This document shows, one piece after another, positions 15,853-23,933 of a DNA stretch of 54,446 nt. The notes under the pieces are model-generated. The model saw nothing but the letters and a program-made list of their open reading frames with translations. It had not been told where the DNA came from and ran no database searches. How positions within the stretch are numbered: position 1 is the first letter of the stretch; the number at the start of each line of letters is the position of its first letter. The position numbers and the translations under genes are program-made. The DNA is taken from contig JAZUCL010000016.1 of assembly GCA_045639125.1 (NCBI GenBank), positions 1 through 54,446 of the forward strand, in the 5' to 3' direction. The DNA is from JAZUCL01 sp045639125. Lineage in GTDB: Bacteria; Bacillota; Clostridia; Oscillospirales; QAMX01.

Positions 15853-17076
15853 ATGAAAAAAACATCGTTAATTGCTGTGATACTGTGTATTCTTATGATA
15901 AGCATCCCCTGTTTTGCATACAACAGTGACAAAAGCGAGGACGAATATTTCGATTATAATACGAGAGAATTTTTGAGGTCTTACGGATATTCTTTAAGTC
16001 CTGACGGTACGATTATTGATTATTCGGGAGAGTATTATGATGTGATGGTAATTTATTCAAAACTTGGAGATGTGCAGATTAAGAACCTATCGGCAGAACT
16101 TTTTAAGGGAGAGTCTGTAGGCTCGGTATATCTTGAAGATGGTATTGAGGAAATCGGCGATTTGTGCTTTGCATCAAGCAGTGTTGATTACATAGATATT
16201 CCGGCCAGTGTAAAAAAAGTTGGCAGCGGAGCATTCAAAGACTGCAAAAATTTAAGTTCATTGTCTATTGGCTCTGACAAAACGGAGTTTGGCAAAGATT
16301 CACTTGCAGGAACAGACTTTTTGAACATTGGTGTACCATGTACAGTAAATTTACTCAGTCTGCATGATTGTATCACAGATGCAAAAGGCGATGAAGAGTT
16401 TACCTTTGATGTTATGCATACTAATTTAATTGAAAGCATGGTTGAAAAAGATATTCACGGCAACAATCTGACAATTTGTGAGGCTTGCGGATATAAATTC
16501 AAAGGTTATGACGATATAGAAATTCCTTTTGAAGATGTTTCAAAGGACTCGTGGTACTATCCCTACGTGGTTACCGCTTATGAATTTGGCATTATAAAAG
16601 GAAAGACAGAAAAAACCTTTGACCCAAATGCAAATATGACACTTGCAGAAGCGGCAAAAATTGCAGCCTGTATCCACCTTAATTTACTTGGTGGCGAAGA
16701 TAACTTTGATGCAAAAGGCGGAAAATGGTATCAGCCGTATGTGGATTACTGTTATGATACGCAAATCATTGACAGTCATGTTGTATTTGACTGGGATAAA
16801 AATGCAACAAGAGCAGAAATGGCATACTTATTTTCAAGGGCAGATGACGGAAAATATGAACCTAATAGCGATGTTCCAATGACGGATATTCCTGATATCA
16901 ATGAAAAGACATCATTTGCGGAAAATATACTTGCCCTTTATCGCAGGGGCATTGCAACAGGAAGTGATGAACGCTTCACATTCTATCCCGACGCAAATGT
17001 AAAACGCTGCGAGGCAGCAACATTTATATCGAGAATTTTATGTTATGATATGCGAGTAAATTTGCCAAAGGGTTAA
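15853..17076 (+). CDS. Secreted leucine-rich-repeat and SLH-domain surface protein
   Basis: The 407-aa protein has a signal peptide ending at about CFAYNS (residue 26) and BspA-like LRR_5 repeats (about 75-160, with VYLEDGIEEIGDLCFASSS). Two or three S-layer homology domains fill the C-terminal half (starting FEDVSKDSWYYPYVVTAYE at about 226). SLH domains bind pyruvylated wall polymers, so this is a wall-attached protein. The start at 15853 has AGAGGTGAC upstream; an in-frame ATG at 15832 would spoil the signal peptide. It follows the YdjI-like gene by 36 bp and is probably in the same operon. Confidence 0.8.
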   Translation: MKKTSLIAVILCILMISIPCFAYNSDKSEDEYFDYNTREFLRSYGYSLSPDGTIIDYSGEYYDVMVIYSKLGDVQIKNLSAELFKGESVGSVYLEDGIEEIGDLCFASSSVDYIDIPASVKKVGSGAFKDCKNLSSLSIGSDKTEFGKDSLAGTDFLNIGVPCTVNLLSLHDCITDAKGDEEFTFDVMHTNLIESMVEKDIHGNNLTICEACGYKFKGYDDIEIPFEDVSKDSWYYPYVVTAYEFGIIKGKTEKTFDPNANMTLAEAAKIAACIHLNLLGGEDNFDAKGGKWYQPYVDYCYDTQIIDSHVVFDWDKNATRAEMAYLFSRADDGKYEPNSDVPMTDIPDINEKTSFAENILALYRRGIATGSDERFTFYPDANVKRCEAATFISRILCYDMRVNLPKG

Positions 17077-17150
17077 TAAGATATTGGTGTATATCAACTA
17101 AATCGAATAGGAGGGATTATATTCTGTTAAAAAATCACAGTTAAATTTAA

Positions 17151-17293
17151 GAAGTAAAAGGAGATGATGTAGGTATTACCACTGAAATAACTGATGGAGT
17201 AACACTGAGAAAAGGTGATATTATCACCAAATTCACAGGGAAATCAAATTCCAGATACAAGTGCTATGAAATAGAATTTAAGGAGGAATTATT
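17151..17293 (+). pseudogene. Possible PDZ-like gene fragment without a start codon
   Basis: A frame opening after a stop at 17148 reads GDDVGITTEITDGVTLRKGD followed by IITKFTGKS. This resembles a PDZ core (GDxI..F.GK) but has no start codon and runs out of frame into the next gene. It may be the remnant of a longer protein or chance. The upstream 17077-17150 shows an unused AGGAGGGA ribosome-binding-like site. Confidence 0.3.
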
Positions 17294-18052
17294 ATGGCAA
17301 AGCATACATGTGCAATCTGTGGAGCAGAAGTAGGTCTGCTCTCCGAACAAAAATTGGCGGACGGTAATTATATCTGCCGCAAGGTATGCTCGAAGAAATG
17401 TCTGAAAATCTTCGACAAAGTGGAGGCAACGCTGGATTCAGTAACCTTACACATCGAACAGGTGGAGTTCGGCACAAAAGTGTGGAATCAGATCTTCATA
17501 CCGCTGACAAAAACAAAAATTAAGGAAGAAAAAATGAAACGCTTCGGAAAAAATGGAGAACTGTACGTTTCTCCTTCCACCGGACTTGTGGCTATCACGG
17601 AAAACCGCTACAAAATTTTCATCTTCGGCAAATCCACTCTCGCCTGTGTATATCGTCTTGCCGATCTATACGGCTACGATTACGAATCGGAAGAAGTTAA
17701 GAACTCTGAGGGTAAGACCGAGACCAAGCATTTCTGCATACTGACATTCAACAACACCCCCGGTATGTATCAGGTGCGTATGGAAATCAGAAATTCGAAT
17801 GAGTTTGACGAGATGGCGAAGTATTTTGACACGCAGTTCGGCATTCAGAAAACACTTAGAAATATTAAGAATACCTTCAAGCAGCAGATGAATGCTGCCA
17901 AAGCAGTTGCTGGAGCGTTCAAAGCAGTCAAAGACGGAACTATGGATGAAACCAAAGCGGAAGAAACCGTGGAAGCACTGGATGCCGCACAGTACGGCGA
18001 CAGAACCGAATGGATCGCCAAGGCAGACGCAGCACTCGCATCTGTAAAATAA
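17294..18052 (+). CDS. DUF4428-type zinc protein with a PH-like domain
   Basis: The 252-aa protein begins with the cysteine pattern of DUF4428 (CAICGAEVG, a lysine/DG segment, CRKVCSKKC, residues 6-36). A central beta-rich domain (about 75-185) resembles bacterial PH folds, and a helical Ala/Lys-rich C-terminus completes it. It has no signal peptide or membrane helix. AAGGAGG precedes the ATG. Codons are somewhat more GC-rich than in the preceding operon (for example many CTG and ATC), which continues in the next gene. Function is unknown. Confidence 0.7.
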   Translation: MAKHTCAICGAEVGLLSEQKLADGNYICRKVCSKKCLKIFDKVEATLDSVTLHIEQVEFGTKVWNQIFIPLTKTKIKEEKMKRFGKNGELYVSPSTGLVAITENRYKIFIFGKSTLACVYRLADLYGYDYESEEVKNSEGKTETKHFCILTFNNTPGMYQVRMEIRNSNEFDEMAKYFDTQFGIQKTLRNIKNTFKQQMNAAKAVAGAFKAVKDGTMDETKAEETVEALDAAQYGDRTEWIAKADAALASVK

Positions 18053-18089
18053 TAAACGAAAATATAAAATACTTTTAGGAGGAATAAAA

Positions 18090-19031
18090 ATGAAAAAGAT
18101 ATTGGCAGTTATTATGGCAACAGTTATGGTTCTTTCTCTCGCGGCTTGTACTCCGTCCGACGAACCCGTTCCGAGAGAACCCGTTACTCCGGCTCCCACA
18201 CCTGCTATCGTAGGAAACTACACTCTCACAGCAGAATATCTCCCATTTGAAGCACCTGCTATTTATGATGTGTCGGGCGATCCCGATATGGACGTTTTAG
18301 GAAATAATGTTTATATTTCAAACGGCGACACCGAGGTTAAGATTTACACCCTCAACGGATCTGAACTTACATATGTAAAGACTGTGACAGTCGATGACAC
18401 AGGTGACAGCATAAGCGTTGACGGCAGCGGAAAAATTTATGCTGACAGCGGTGTATTTGAAGCAACAATATACGACCCGGCTACAGGTGCAAAAGGCCAG
18501 GCGGTTGCAAGCGGCGAACTCACAGCATCAAAGACTGCAAACTTTGCTCTGACCTACTTCACCGGCGATGAAGCAGTAACTGCAATCAACAACGGAGCAG
18601 TTGCACCGTGGACTTTAAACGGAGCACCCAATGTCGGCAAATATGAATCCATCAGCGTAATCGAAATCGTTGGCGATACCGTTGTTCTCGCAGGAGCCGA
18701 TGCAGAAAACAACATTATCGGTGCTTATGATATAAACGGCAACCAGCAGATGCTCTCCTCCGGATCCCTTGCAGGTTCTCTTCCGAATGCAGCAACAAAG
18801 ACAGCAAACGGTTACATTTCCGCATCTGTTAATCAGATGACTTTTGTTAACGCAGAAGGCACCATCATCGGTGAGGTTGATGCCAAGGAATTATTCGGAA
18901 TTTCCGATAATTCAGTATGGATTTACGAGATGACCGCTCTTCCTGAAGGAGGCTTTTTAGCCCTTGCACAGGTTTACAAATCCGGCGTTGACGGAGATGA
19001 AATTGTTCTGTTTAAGGTTTCAGGTTTCTAA
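18090..19031 (+). CDS. Predicted lipoprotein, unknown function
   Basis: The 313-aa protein has a lipoprotein signal with lipobox LAAC (Cys20), then a Pro/Thr-rich linker (residues 21-45). Repeated beta-strand segments follow (VLGNNVYISNGDT, DGSGKIYADSG, VVLAGADAENNIIGAYDING), suggesting a beta-propeller-like fold. AGGAGG precedes the ATG, 37 bp after the DUF4428 gene, so the two are probably co-transcribed. Codon use is GC-leaning like its upstream neighbour. No enzymatic motif was seen. Confidence 0.7.
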   Translation: MKKILAVIMATVMVLSLAACTPSDEPVPREPVTPAPTPAIVGNYTLTAEYLPFEAPAIYDVSGDPDMDVLGNNVYISNGDTEVKIYTLNGSELTYVKTVTVDDTGDSISVDGSGKIYADSGVFEATIYDPATGAKGQAVASGELTASKTANFALTYFTGDEAVTAINNGAVAPWTLNGAPNVGKYESISVIEIVGDTVVLAGADAENNIIGAYDINGNQQMLSSGSLAGSLPNAATKTANGYISASVNQMTFVNAEGTIIGEVDAKELFGISDNSVWIYEMTALPEGGFLALAQVYKSGVDGDEIVLFKVSGF

Positions 19032-19039
19032 AATGTGAG

Positions 19040-19065
19040 GAAGGGAACCCTTGGCGGTTCCCTTC
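19040..19065 (+). terminator. Terminator-like hairpin after the lipoprotein
   Basis: A 10-bp stem GAAGGGAACC/GGTTCCCTTC with a 6-nt loop lies 8 bp after the stop codon. The downstream TTCTC is T-rich but has no true T-run. Confidence 0.5.
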
Positions 19066-19107
19066 TTCTCAAAGCCATTCAAATAAAGGTTGAAGGGCTT
19101 TGAGAAG
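19065..19107 (+). other. 12-bp-stem hairpin upstream of the DUF3298-type lipoprotein
   Basis: Arms CTTCTCAAAGCC (19065-19076) and GGCTTTGAGAAG (19096-19107) pair perfectly around a 19-nt loop. A further small palindrome GAAGAATTTCTTC (19104-19116) overlaps its right arm. The ribosome-binding site AAAGGAGG of the next gene follows. It is either part of a composite terminator or a leader control element. Confidence 0.5.
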
Positions 19108-19137
19108 AATTTCTTCACGAGAAAGGAGGTCGTTTTT

Positions 19138-20667
19138 ATGACAAAAAAATTATTATGTATGGGTATGGTGGTTTGTATCTTACTTTCCCTTTGTTCTTGC
19201 AAAAAAACTCCAAACAACATTGTAAATGAAACTCCCAAGGGGGATATATTATTCATTTCAGTAATGCTTGGAGAGAAAAACATTGAGGAGTGGAATGAGA
19301 ACAATGTTATTACAAATGTAACATGGAACAAGTTAAAACTTTCCGAGGATAATGAAAAGAAGTTTCCAAACCTAAAAAAGACCTTTGATACGCTTAACGA
19401 TGAAGCATTAAAAGATGCAAAAGCATTGATGTATGAACTAAACGGTGCTGCTAAGGATTTAGAGGGCGATGAATATAATCCTCTTTACCTTGAGGGACAA
19501 TCAAAAGTATTTTTACAAAGAGCGGACACTAAGATTGTAAGTTATTTAGAAGATGTTTTCGTACATTCCGGTGGCGTACATCCTGATTATCATTACATAA
19601 CCTCCAATTTTAATCCTAAGACGGGAGAAAAACTTACTTTAAGCGATATAATGAAAAGCATAAAGGGATTACCAGATATTCTGGAAGATAAACTGAGCGT
19701 CAAATACGATTATCTGAATTTTGGTGAGAATCAGTTGTGGACAATTTTTAATGACTATTCTCCAGAGGATTATAATTGGACACTTGATTATCAGGGCATT
19801 ACATTCTGGTTTAGTCCCTATGATATAGCCTCCTATGCGGCAGGGCCTCTCTCGGTGAAAATCTATTTTGATGAAGAGCCTCATATTTTCAACGAAGAAT
19901 ATACAAAAGCACCTTCCGAAAACTACGCCATGATGCTTCCAATGCGACAGAGGATTGATTTTGACTTAAATTTCGATGATGATAAGGATTGCGTTGAAGT
20001 AGACACAATGCCGGATCAATATGGTTCTTACAACATGCTGTCGGTTACCGTAAACGGAAAAACCTATACTGACGAAATCAACTATGCTTATGATTTTGAT
20101 GTTTATTTAGCACATATTGGCGATAAAAACTATATCTATTCCGATTCGTTCTCGGATAATGACTACCATATTTTCTGTACTTGGGATATAAATGGAGATA
20201 CTCCCAAAATGACGCAGGATCTTCATGGTACGGAAATTGATTATGAGTATATAGAGGAAGGCTTTGAAGACGGAACTGTTTATAAAAAAGCATTCAACAA
20301 TCCGGAGTATTTTGAACTTGAAACAAGATTTGAAATATTGGGAACCCGTGGGGCGACAGCGACATATAAAATAAGCGAAACAAACGGAAAGGCTGAAATG
20401 ACAGATGAAGCCTACACATTTAATTACGGTCACGATGTAAAAACAGCAATACCTCTTGAAGCAGCACTTTTGCCGGATATGGAAAAAACGGAAATTCCAG
20501 GAGGAACACTGCTTACACCGTATCAGACAGACGGAAAAACATTTGTTGACTTAAAAACAGAAAACGGCGGAATTGTAAGGCTATATATTGATGCATCCAA
20601 TTGGCCGATAATGATCAATGGTATTGCTGAAGACGAGTGCTTTGAAGAACTTTTATATGCGGGGTGA
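19138..20667 (+). CDS. Lipoprotein with a DUF3298/RsiV-like domain
   Basis: The 509-aa protein has a signal peptide with a probable lipidated Cys in LCSC (residue 21) and an RsiV/PdaC-like region (about 50-255). The region contains VFVHSGGVHPDYHYITSNFN, DYQGITFWFSPYDIASYAAG and PLSVKIYF, typical of DUF3298. A second beta-rich half (about 280-505) is unassigned. RsiV-like domains bind lysozyme or occur in deacetylases; no deacetylase motif is present. The ATG at 19138 has AAAGGAGG 8 nt upstream; an upstream TTG at 19090 is rejected because it precedes the signal peptide. The stop is 4 bp before the next gene. Confidence 0.75.
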   Translation: MTKKLLCMGMVVCILLSLCSCKKTPNNIVNETPKGDILFISVMLGEKNIEEWNENNVITNVTWNKLKLSEDNEKKFPNLKKTFDTLNDEALKDAKALMYELNGAAKDLEGDEYNPLYLEGQSKVFLQRADTKIVSYLEDVFVHSGGVHPDYHYITSNFNPKTGEKLTLSDIMKSIKGLPDILEDKLSVKYDYLNFGENQLWTIFNDYSPEDYNWTLDYQGITFWFSPYDIASYAAGPLSVKIYFDEEPHIFNEEYTKAPSENYAMMLPMRQRIDFDLNFDDDKDCVEVDTMPDQYGSYNMLSVTVNGKTYTDEINYAYDFDVYLAHIGDKNYIYSDSFSDNDYHIFCTWDINGDTPKMTQDLHGTEIDYEYIEEGFEDGTVYKKAFNNPEYFELETRFEILGTRGATATYKISETNGKAEMTDEAYTFNYGHDVKTAIPLEAALLPDMEKTEIPGGTLLTPYQTDGKTFVDLKTENGGIVRLYIDASNWPIMINGIAEDECFEELLYAG

Positions 20668-20671
20668 TTTT

Positions 20672-21235
20672 ATGAGGAAAGTGAAAAATATCATGAAAAT
20701 AATGGCTATTATCACGATTATAGCATCGCTCTTTGGTTGTGCATTGGAAAAACCGCAGGTGCTTGACAAAACGGGTATGGTGTATAAAGATTCTGATTAC
20801 AGAACCGACTACGCAAATGTTTTTGACTTTGATAATTATGACGGTCAGCCGATGTTTGCTGTGGCGTTTTTAGGCTATGGCGATATAATGGATTTACGAC
20901 ATATATATGTAGAAAAAGTTTTCAACGCCCTCGATGATGTTTCAACAGAACAAGTGGCACACATTGAATATGAGGGTGATGAGTGGTATCTTGTTGTGCC
21001 GAGATATAAAGAAGATGTTGATATAACAAATCTTGATACGGGGGAAGTACATACAATATATAACGGTGAGGCTTTTACTGTTAAATGTAACCTGTCTGAT
21101 TTACATTCAAACATTGAAATCAGCACGGAGCAGAATTTAAGCGGACATAAATTCAGCCCGCAAGTTGGCGGCGACGGAAGACTTGTCCCAAACCCAGATG
21201 TGTGGGATGTAACAGAGAATGTAGTTAGCGAGTAA
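20672..21235 (+). CDS. Small lipoprotein, unknown function
   Basis: The 187-aa protein has a lipoprotein signal with lipobox LFGC (Cys23). The mature part is about 165 residues of mixed strands with no motif recognised. The start at 20672 is preceded by GGGGTGAT and lies 4 bp after the previous stop, so it is probably co-expressed with the DUF3298-type lipoprotein. A terminator follows. The pair may form one surface complex, which is inferred from coupling only. Confidence 0.65.
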   Translation: MRKVKNIMKIMAIITIIASLFGCALEKPQVLDKTGMVYKDSDYRTDYANVFDFDNYDGQPMFAVAFLGYGDIMDLRHIYVEKVFNALDDVSTEQVAHIEYEGDEWYLVVPRYKEDVDITNLDTGEVHTIYNGEAFTVKCNLSDLHSNIEISTEQNLSGHKFSPQVGGDGRLVPNPDVWDVTENVVSE

Positions 21236-21249
21236 ATAACAAAACTTAC

Positions 21250-21271
21250 AAGCACCCCTCGGGGTGCTTTT
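21250..21271 (+). terminator. Terminator of the lipoprotein pair
   Basis: Stem AAGCACCCC/GGGGTGCTT with a 2-nt gap and a short T-run follows 14 bp after the stop. Confidence 0.8.
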
Positions 21272-21413
21272 GCATATCAAAATAAGACGCTGAAAAAGGG
21301 AGAAACCACAACGAACTTTTGTGCAAACTGCCACCGAAATACGAAAGAAATAACTTTTTACTTGTATACTTCAAAAGAAATGGAAAAAATCAAACATTTT
21401 TGTAAAAAAAGTA

Positions 21414-21442
21414 TTGACAAATTATTTGAATGGGAGTATACT
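21414..21442 (+). promoter_or_regulatory. Strong sigma-A promoter of the S10 superoperon
   Basis: TTGACA (21414-21419) and TATACT (21437-21442) are spaced by 17 bp. This is the best promoter-like sequence before the ribosomal genes and would start a leader of about 485 nt. Confidence 0.85.
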
Positions 21443-21448
21443 AAACAG

Positions 21449-21782
21449 GCTCGGTTTATGCGAATAAGGCAGAAGTATGCCAAAAAGAGTATTTTCCGAG
21501 ATGCGATGACGTCCGAGATTGCTGCGAAAGCAGGTAACTTGGACTGAGTATGTCCGCACGTATACCGCAAGGTATACGAGGATGTCGGGCGGCTGAGAAT
21601 ACTGCGAGACGCGCGTTTGTTCCGTGTCCTGTGCAATAGTACGGGCAAGGTCGGGATAAACCTACACGTGGTTTATGAGCCGGATGTAAAGAATATCCGC
21701 AGTGAGAGTATCTGTGTGCTCTTACGGTCAAAGGTGAGTCCACTAACGCCTTTGCCAAGCGGGAAAGAGAATCCGGTTTTTT
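21449..21782 (+). ncRNA. Structured leader RNA upstream of rpsJ, family not recognised
   Basis: The segment is densely foldable. GTCCGAG/CTTGGAC (21511-21544) encloses CTGC-GAAA-GCAG. CGTATACC-GCAA-GGTATACG (21559-21578) has a GNRA loop. ATAAACC/GGTTTAT lies at 21656-21676, GTGAGAG/CTCTTAC at 21702-21725 and a bulged GGTCAAAGG/CCTTTGCC at 21726-21756. CCGGAT (21680-21685) can close with ATCCGG (21771-21776), which is followed by six T (21777-21782). It could be an autoregulatory S10 leader (L4 binding is known in other bacteria) with premature termination, or a separate RNA. It does not match RNase P, tmRNA or SRP RNA signatures. Confidence 0.55.
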
Positions 21783-21840
21783 CATAGACAAGTGTTAAAC
21801 GCACGGCAAGGTTGCAATATTCTCGCCGTACAGACCTTTA

Positions 21841-21919
21841 TACCGCCGTCCATACGGGAAAACCCAAATAAAAATTATTAAAATGCACGACAACGGCGGT
21901 AGTAAGAAATGTACGTGCA
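21841..21919 (+). promoter_or_regulatory. Alternative stems in front of the rpsJ ribosome-binding site
   Basis: TACCGCCGT (21841-21849) can pair with ACGGCGGTA (21893-21901). TGCACG (21884-21889) can pair with CGTGCA (21914-21919), a stem that interlocks with the first. The GGAAGGA site of rpsJ starts 2 nt later. Such interlocking stems suggest a pseudoknot or switch controlling S10 translation. Confidence 0.45.
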
Positions 21920-21934
21920 AGGAAGGAACACATT

Positions 21935-22240
21935 ATGGCAAAGATGAGAATTCGTCTCAAGGCTTACGACCATCAGTTGATCGACCAGACTGCTGAGAGA
22001 ATCGTCGAAAGTGCAAAGAGAACCGGCTCTAAGGTATCCGGACCGATCCCGCTTCCCACTCAGAAGGAGATCATAACAATCTTGCGTGCTGTTCATAAGT
22101 ATAAGGACAGCCGTGAGCAGTTTGAAAGAAGAACCCACAAGCGTTTGATCGATATTCTTGATCCCGCACAGAAGACAGTAGAGGCTCTTATGAGTTTTGA
22201 CCTGCCGGCAGGCGTAGAGATCGAGATTAAGATGATATAA
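21935..22240 (+). CDS. rpsJ: 30S ribosomal protein S10
   Basis: The 101-aa protein has typical S10 length and sequence (MRIRLKAYDHQLIDQTAERIVE; GPIPLPT; FERRTHKRLIDILDP). S10 binds the 30S head and also serves as NusE in antitermination. It is the first gene of the S10 block, preceded by GGAAGGA and the long structured leader, and followed by two intergenic hairpins before rplC. Confidence 0.99.
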   Translation: MAKMRIRLKAYDHQLIDQTAERIVESAKRTGSKVSGPIPLPTQKEIITILRAVHKYKDSREQFERRTHKRLIDILDPAQKTVEALMSFDLPAGVEIEIKMI

Positions 22241-22247
22241 CGACCCC

Positions 22248-22293
22248 GAAGTGCTTAGTATGCACTTCCGGTCAAGTTGACGGTTTCGTCAAC
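22248..22293 (+). other. Two small hairpins between rpsJ and rplC
   Basis: GAAGTGC/GCACTTC (22248-22268) and GTTGACG-GTTT-CGTCAAC (22276-22293) fill most of the 77-bp gap. This is an unusually long gap for the cluster. They lack T-runs and may act as RNA processing or stability elements. Confidence 0.5.
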
Positions 22294-22317
22294 CAATAAC
22301 CGACAAGGAGGATACAC

Positions 22318-22953
22318 ATGAAAAAAGCAATCATCGGTAAGAAAGTCGGCATGACCCAGATTTTCACCGAAGACGGAAAGGTGATTCCCGTAACCGTAAT
22401 TGAAGCGGGTCCCTGTACCGTCATTCAAAAGAAGGTAATCGACAAGGACGGATACGAGGCAGTACAACTTGGCTTTGAAGACGTCGCAGAGAGAAAACTC
22501 TCCAAGCCGGAAGTCGGTCACCTCAAGAAAGCAGGCACAGACCTGAAGAAAATTCTTCGTGAGTTCAAACTTGACAATGCATCTGACATGAATGTTGGAG
22601 ACGTTGTAAAGGCTTCCACTTTTGAAGTAGGCGACTACGTTGACATCTCCGGTGTCACAAAGGGTAAAGGCTACGCAGGTGTCGTAAAGCGTTGGGGTCA
22701 GGCAGTTCAGTGCCATACCCACGGTGTAGGCCCTGTTCACCGTAGCGTAGGTTCAATGGGTGCTAACACAGACCCTTCCCGAGTAATGCCCGGCAAGAAG
22801 ATGCCCGGACACCTCGGCGTAGAGGCAGTTACCATTCAGAACTTGGAGATCGTCAAAGTAGATGACGAACTCAACATGATCGCAGTACGTGGTGCGATCC
22901 CCGGACCCAAGGGCGGTATCGTCTCTGTTAAGAGCACCGTCAAGAATAAGTAA
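22318..22953 (+). CDS. rplC: 50S ribosomal protein L3
   Basis: The 211-aa protein begins MKKAIIGKKVGMTQIFTEDG and contains the L3 signature KGKGYAGVVKRWG with the internal loop region HGVGPVHRSVGSMG that reaches the peptidyl transferase centre. It has a bacterial single-domain length. AAGGAGG lies before the ATG. It is second in the S10 operon, 30 bp before rplD. Confidence 0.99.
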   Translation: MKKAIIGKKVGMTQIFTEDGKVIPVTVIEAGPCTVIQKKVIDKDGYEAVQLGFEDVAERKLSKPEVGHLKKAGTDLKKILREFKLDNASDMNVGDVVKASTFEVGDYVDISGVTKGKGYAGVVKRWGQAVQCHTHGVGPVHRSVGSMGANTDPSRVMPGKKMPGHLGVEAVTIQNLEIVKVDDELNMIAVRGAIPGPKGGIVSVKSTVKNK

Positions 22954-22983
22954 GCCGAGAATTGCTAAAGGAGGAATAGAAAC

Positions 22984-23610
22984 ATGCCTAAAACATTTGT
23001 TTATGATATGGCAGGCGCTAAGGTTGGCGAAATTGAGCTTCCGGAGAGCGTGTTCGGCATTGAGCCAAACGCAGTAGCAATTCACGAGGCAATTAAAAAC
23101 CAACTTGCAAATCGCCGTCAGGGAACTCAGAGTACTTTGACAAGAGCAGAAGTAAGCGGTGGCGGCATCAAGCCGTGGCGTCAAAAGGGAACAGGCCGTG
23201 CTCGTCAGGGCTCCACTCGTTCACCTCAGTGGACACACGGTGGTGTCGTATTTGCACCCAAGCCCAGAGATTACAGATACAGCCTCAACCGCAAGTTCAA
23301 GAGACTTGCATTGCTGAGTGCACTCAGCGAGAAGGCAAAGCAGGGTGAAATCATTGTAGTTGACGAATTGAAGGTCGAAAGTTGCAAGACAAAGGATTTC
23401 GCAAAGTTCTTAAAGGCAGTCGGTGCTGACACAAAGAGTCTTGTTGTTACCGATACCGTAAAGGCTGACGTTGTTCGCAGTGCAAACAACATTGAGGGTG
23501 TAAAGACCACAATCGCAACAACCATCAATGTATATGACATTATCGGCAGCGACAAGTTCATCGTTGACCGCTCCGCGATTGCTAAGATTGAGGAGGTATT
23601 CGGCAGATGA
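22984..23610 (+). CDS. rplD: 50S ribosomal protein L4
   Basis: The 208-aa protein carries the L4 extended loop (KPWRQKGTGRARQGSTRSPQ, about residues 61-80) that lines the exit tunnel. L4 is the known autoregulator of the S10 operon in E. coli and is proposed for some Firmicutes; the leader at 21449 is a possible target. Its end overlaps the start of rplW by 4 nt. Confidence 0.99.
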   Translation: MPKTFVYDMAGAKVGEIELPESVFGIEPNAVAIHEAIKNQLANRRQGTQSTLTRAEVSGGGIKPWRQKGTGRARQGSTRSPQWTHGGVVFAPKPRDYRYSLNRKFKRLALLSALSEKAKQGEIIVVDELKVESCKTKDFAKFLKAVGADTKSLVVTDTVKADVVRSANNIEGVKTTIATTINVYDIIGSDKFIVDRSAIAKIEEVFGR

Positions 23611-23900
23611 AATCCATTTATGATGTAGTAAAGAGCCCTGTAGTTACAGAACGCAGCATGGAGTGTGCAGCAGACCGCAAGTATACATTCAAAGTTGCAA
23701 CTGACGCTAACAAGGCTGAAATCAAGGAAGCTGTTGAAAAGATCTTTGGTGTAAAAGTAGCCAAGGTCAACACCATGAACTTTTTCGGTAAGGAGAAGAG
23801 AATGGGTGTCCATGTGGGAAAAAGACCCGACTGGAAGAAAGCAATCGTAACGCTCAAAGAGGAATCCAAGCCAATTGAATTCTTCGAGAGCATGATGTAA
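23607..23900 (+). CDS. rplW: 50S ribosomal protein L23
   Basis: The 97-aa protein begins MKSIYDVVKSPVVTERS and has the loop (GKEKRMGVHVGKRPDWKKAIV) typical of L23. L23 sits at the tunnel exit and docks trigger factor and SRP. The start overlaps rplD in an ATGA arrangement, so the two are translationally coupled. Confidence 0.98.
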   Translation: MKSIYDVVKSPVVTERSMECAADRKYTFKVATDANKAEIKEAVEKIFGVKVAKVNTMNFFGKEKRMGVHVGKRPDWKKAIVTLKEESKPIEFFESMM

Positions 23901-23933
23901 AAACCGCTAAAGACTTAATAGGGAGTGAATATA

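Noticed and set aside
21362..21547. Small open frame overlapping the S10 promoter
   Set aside because: It begins upstream of the promoter, lies in the structured leader and has no good ribosome-binding site. A 29-codon version from 21459 is possible but unsupported.
21663..21676. CACGTG in the leader as a parS site
   Set aside because: The flanks do not match the 16-bp parS consensus. The match is part of an RNA hairpin.
21449..21782. RNase P RNA, tmRNA or SRP RNA
   Set aside because: The conserved motifs of these RNAs (GAGGAAAGTCC, tag frame, GGAAG apical loop) are absent.
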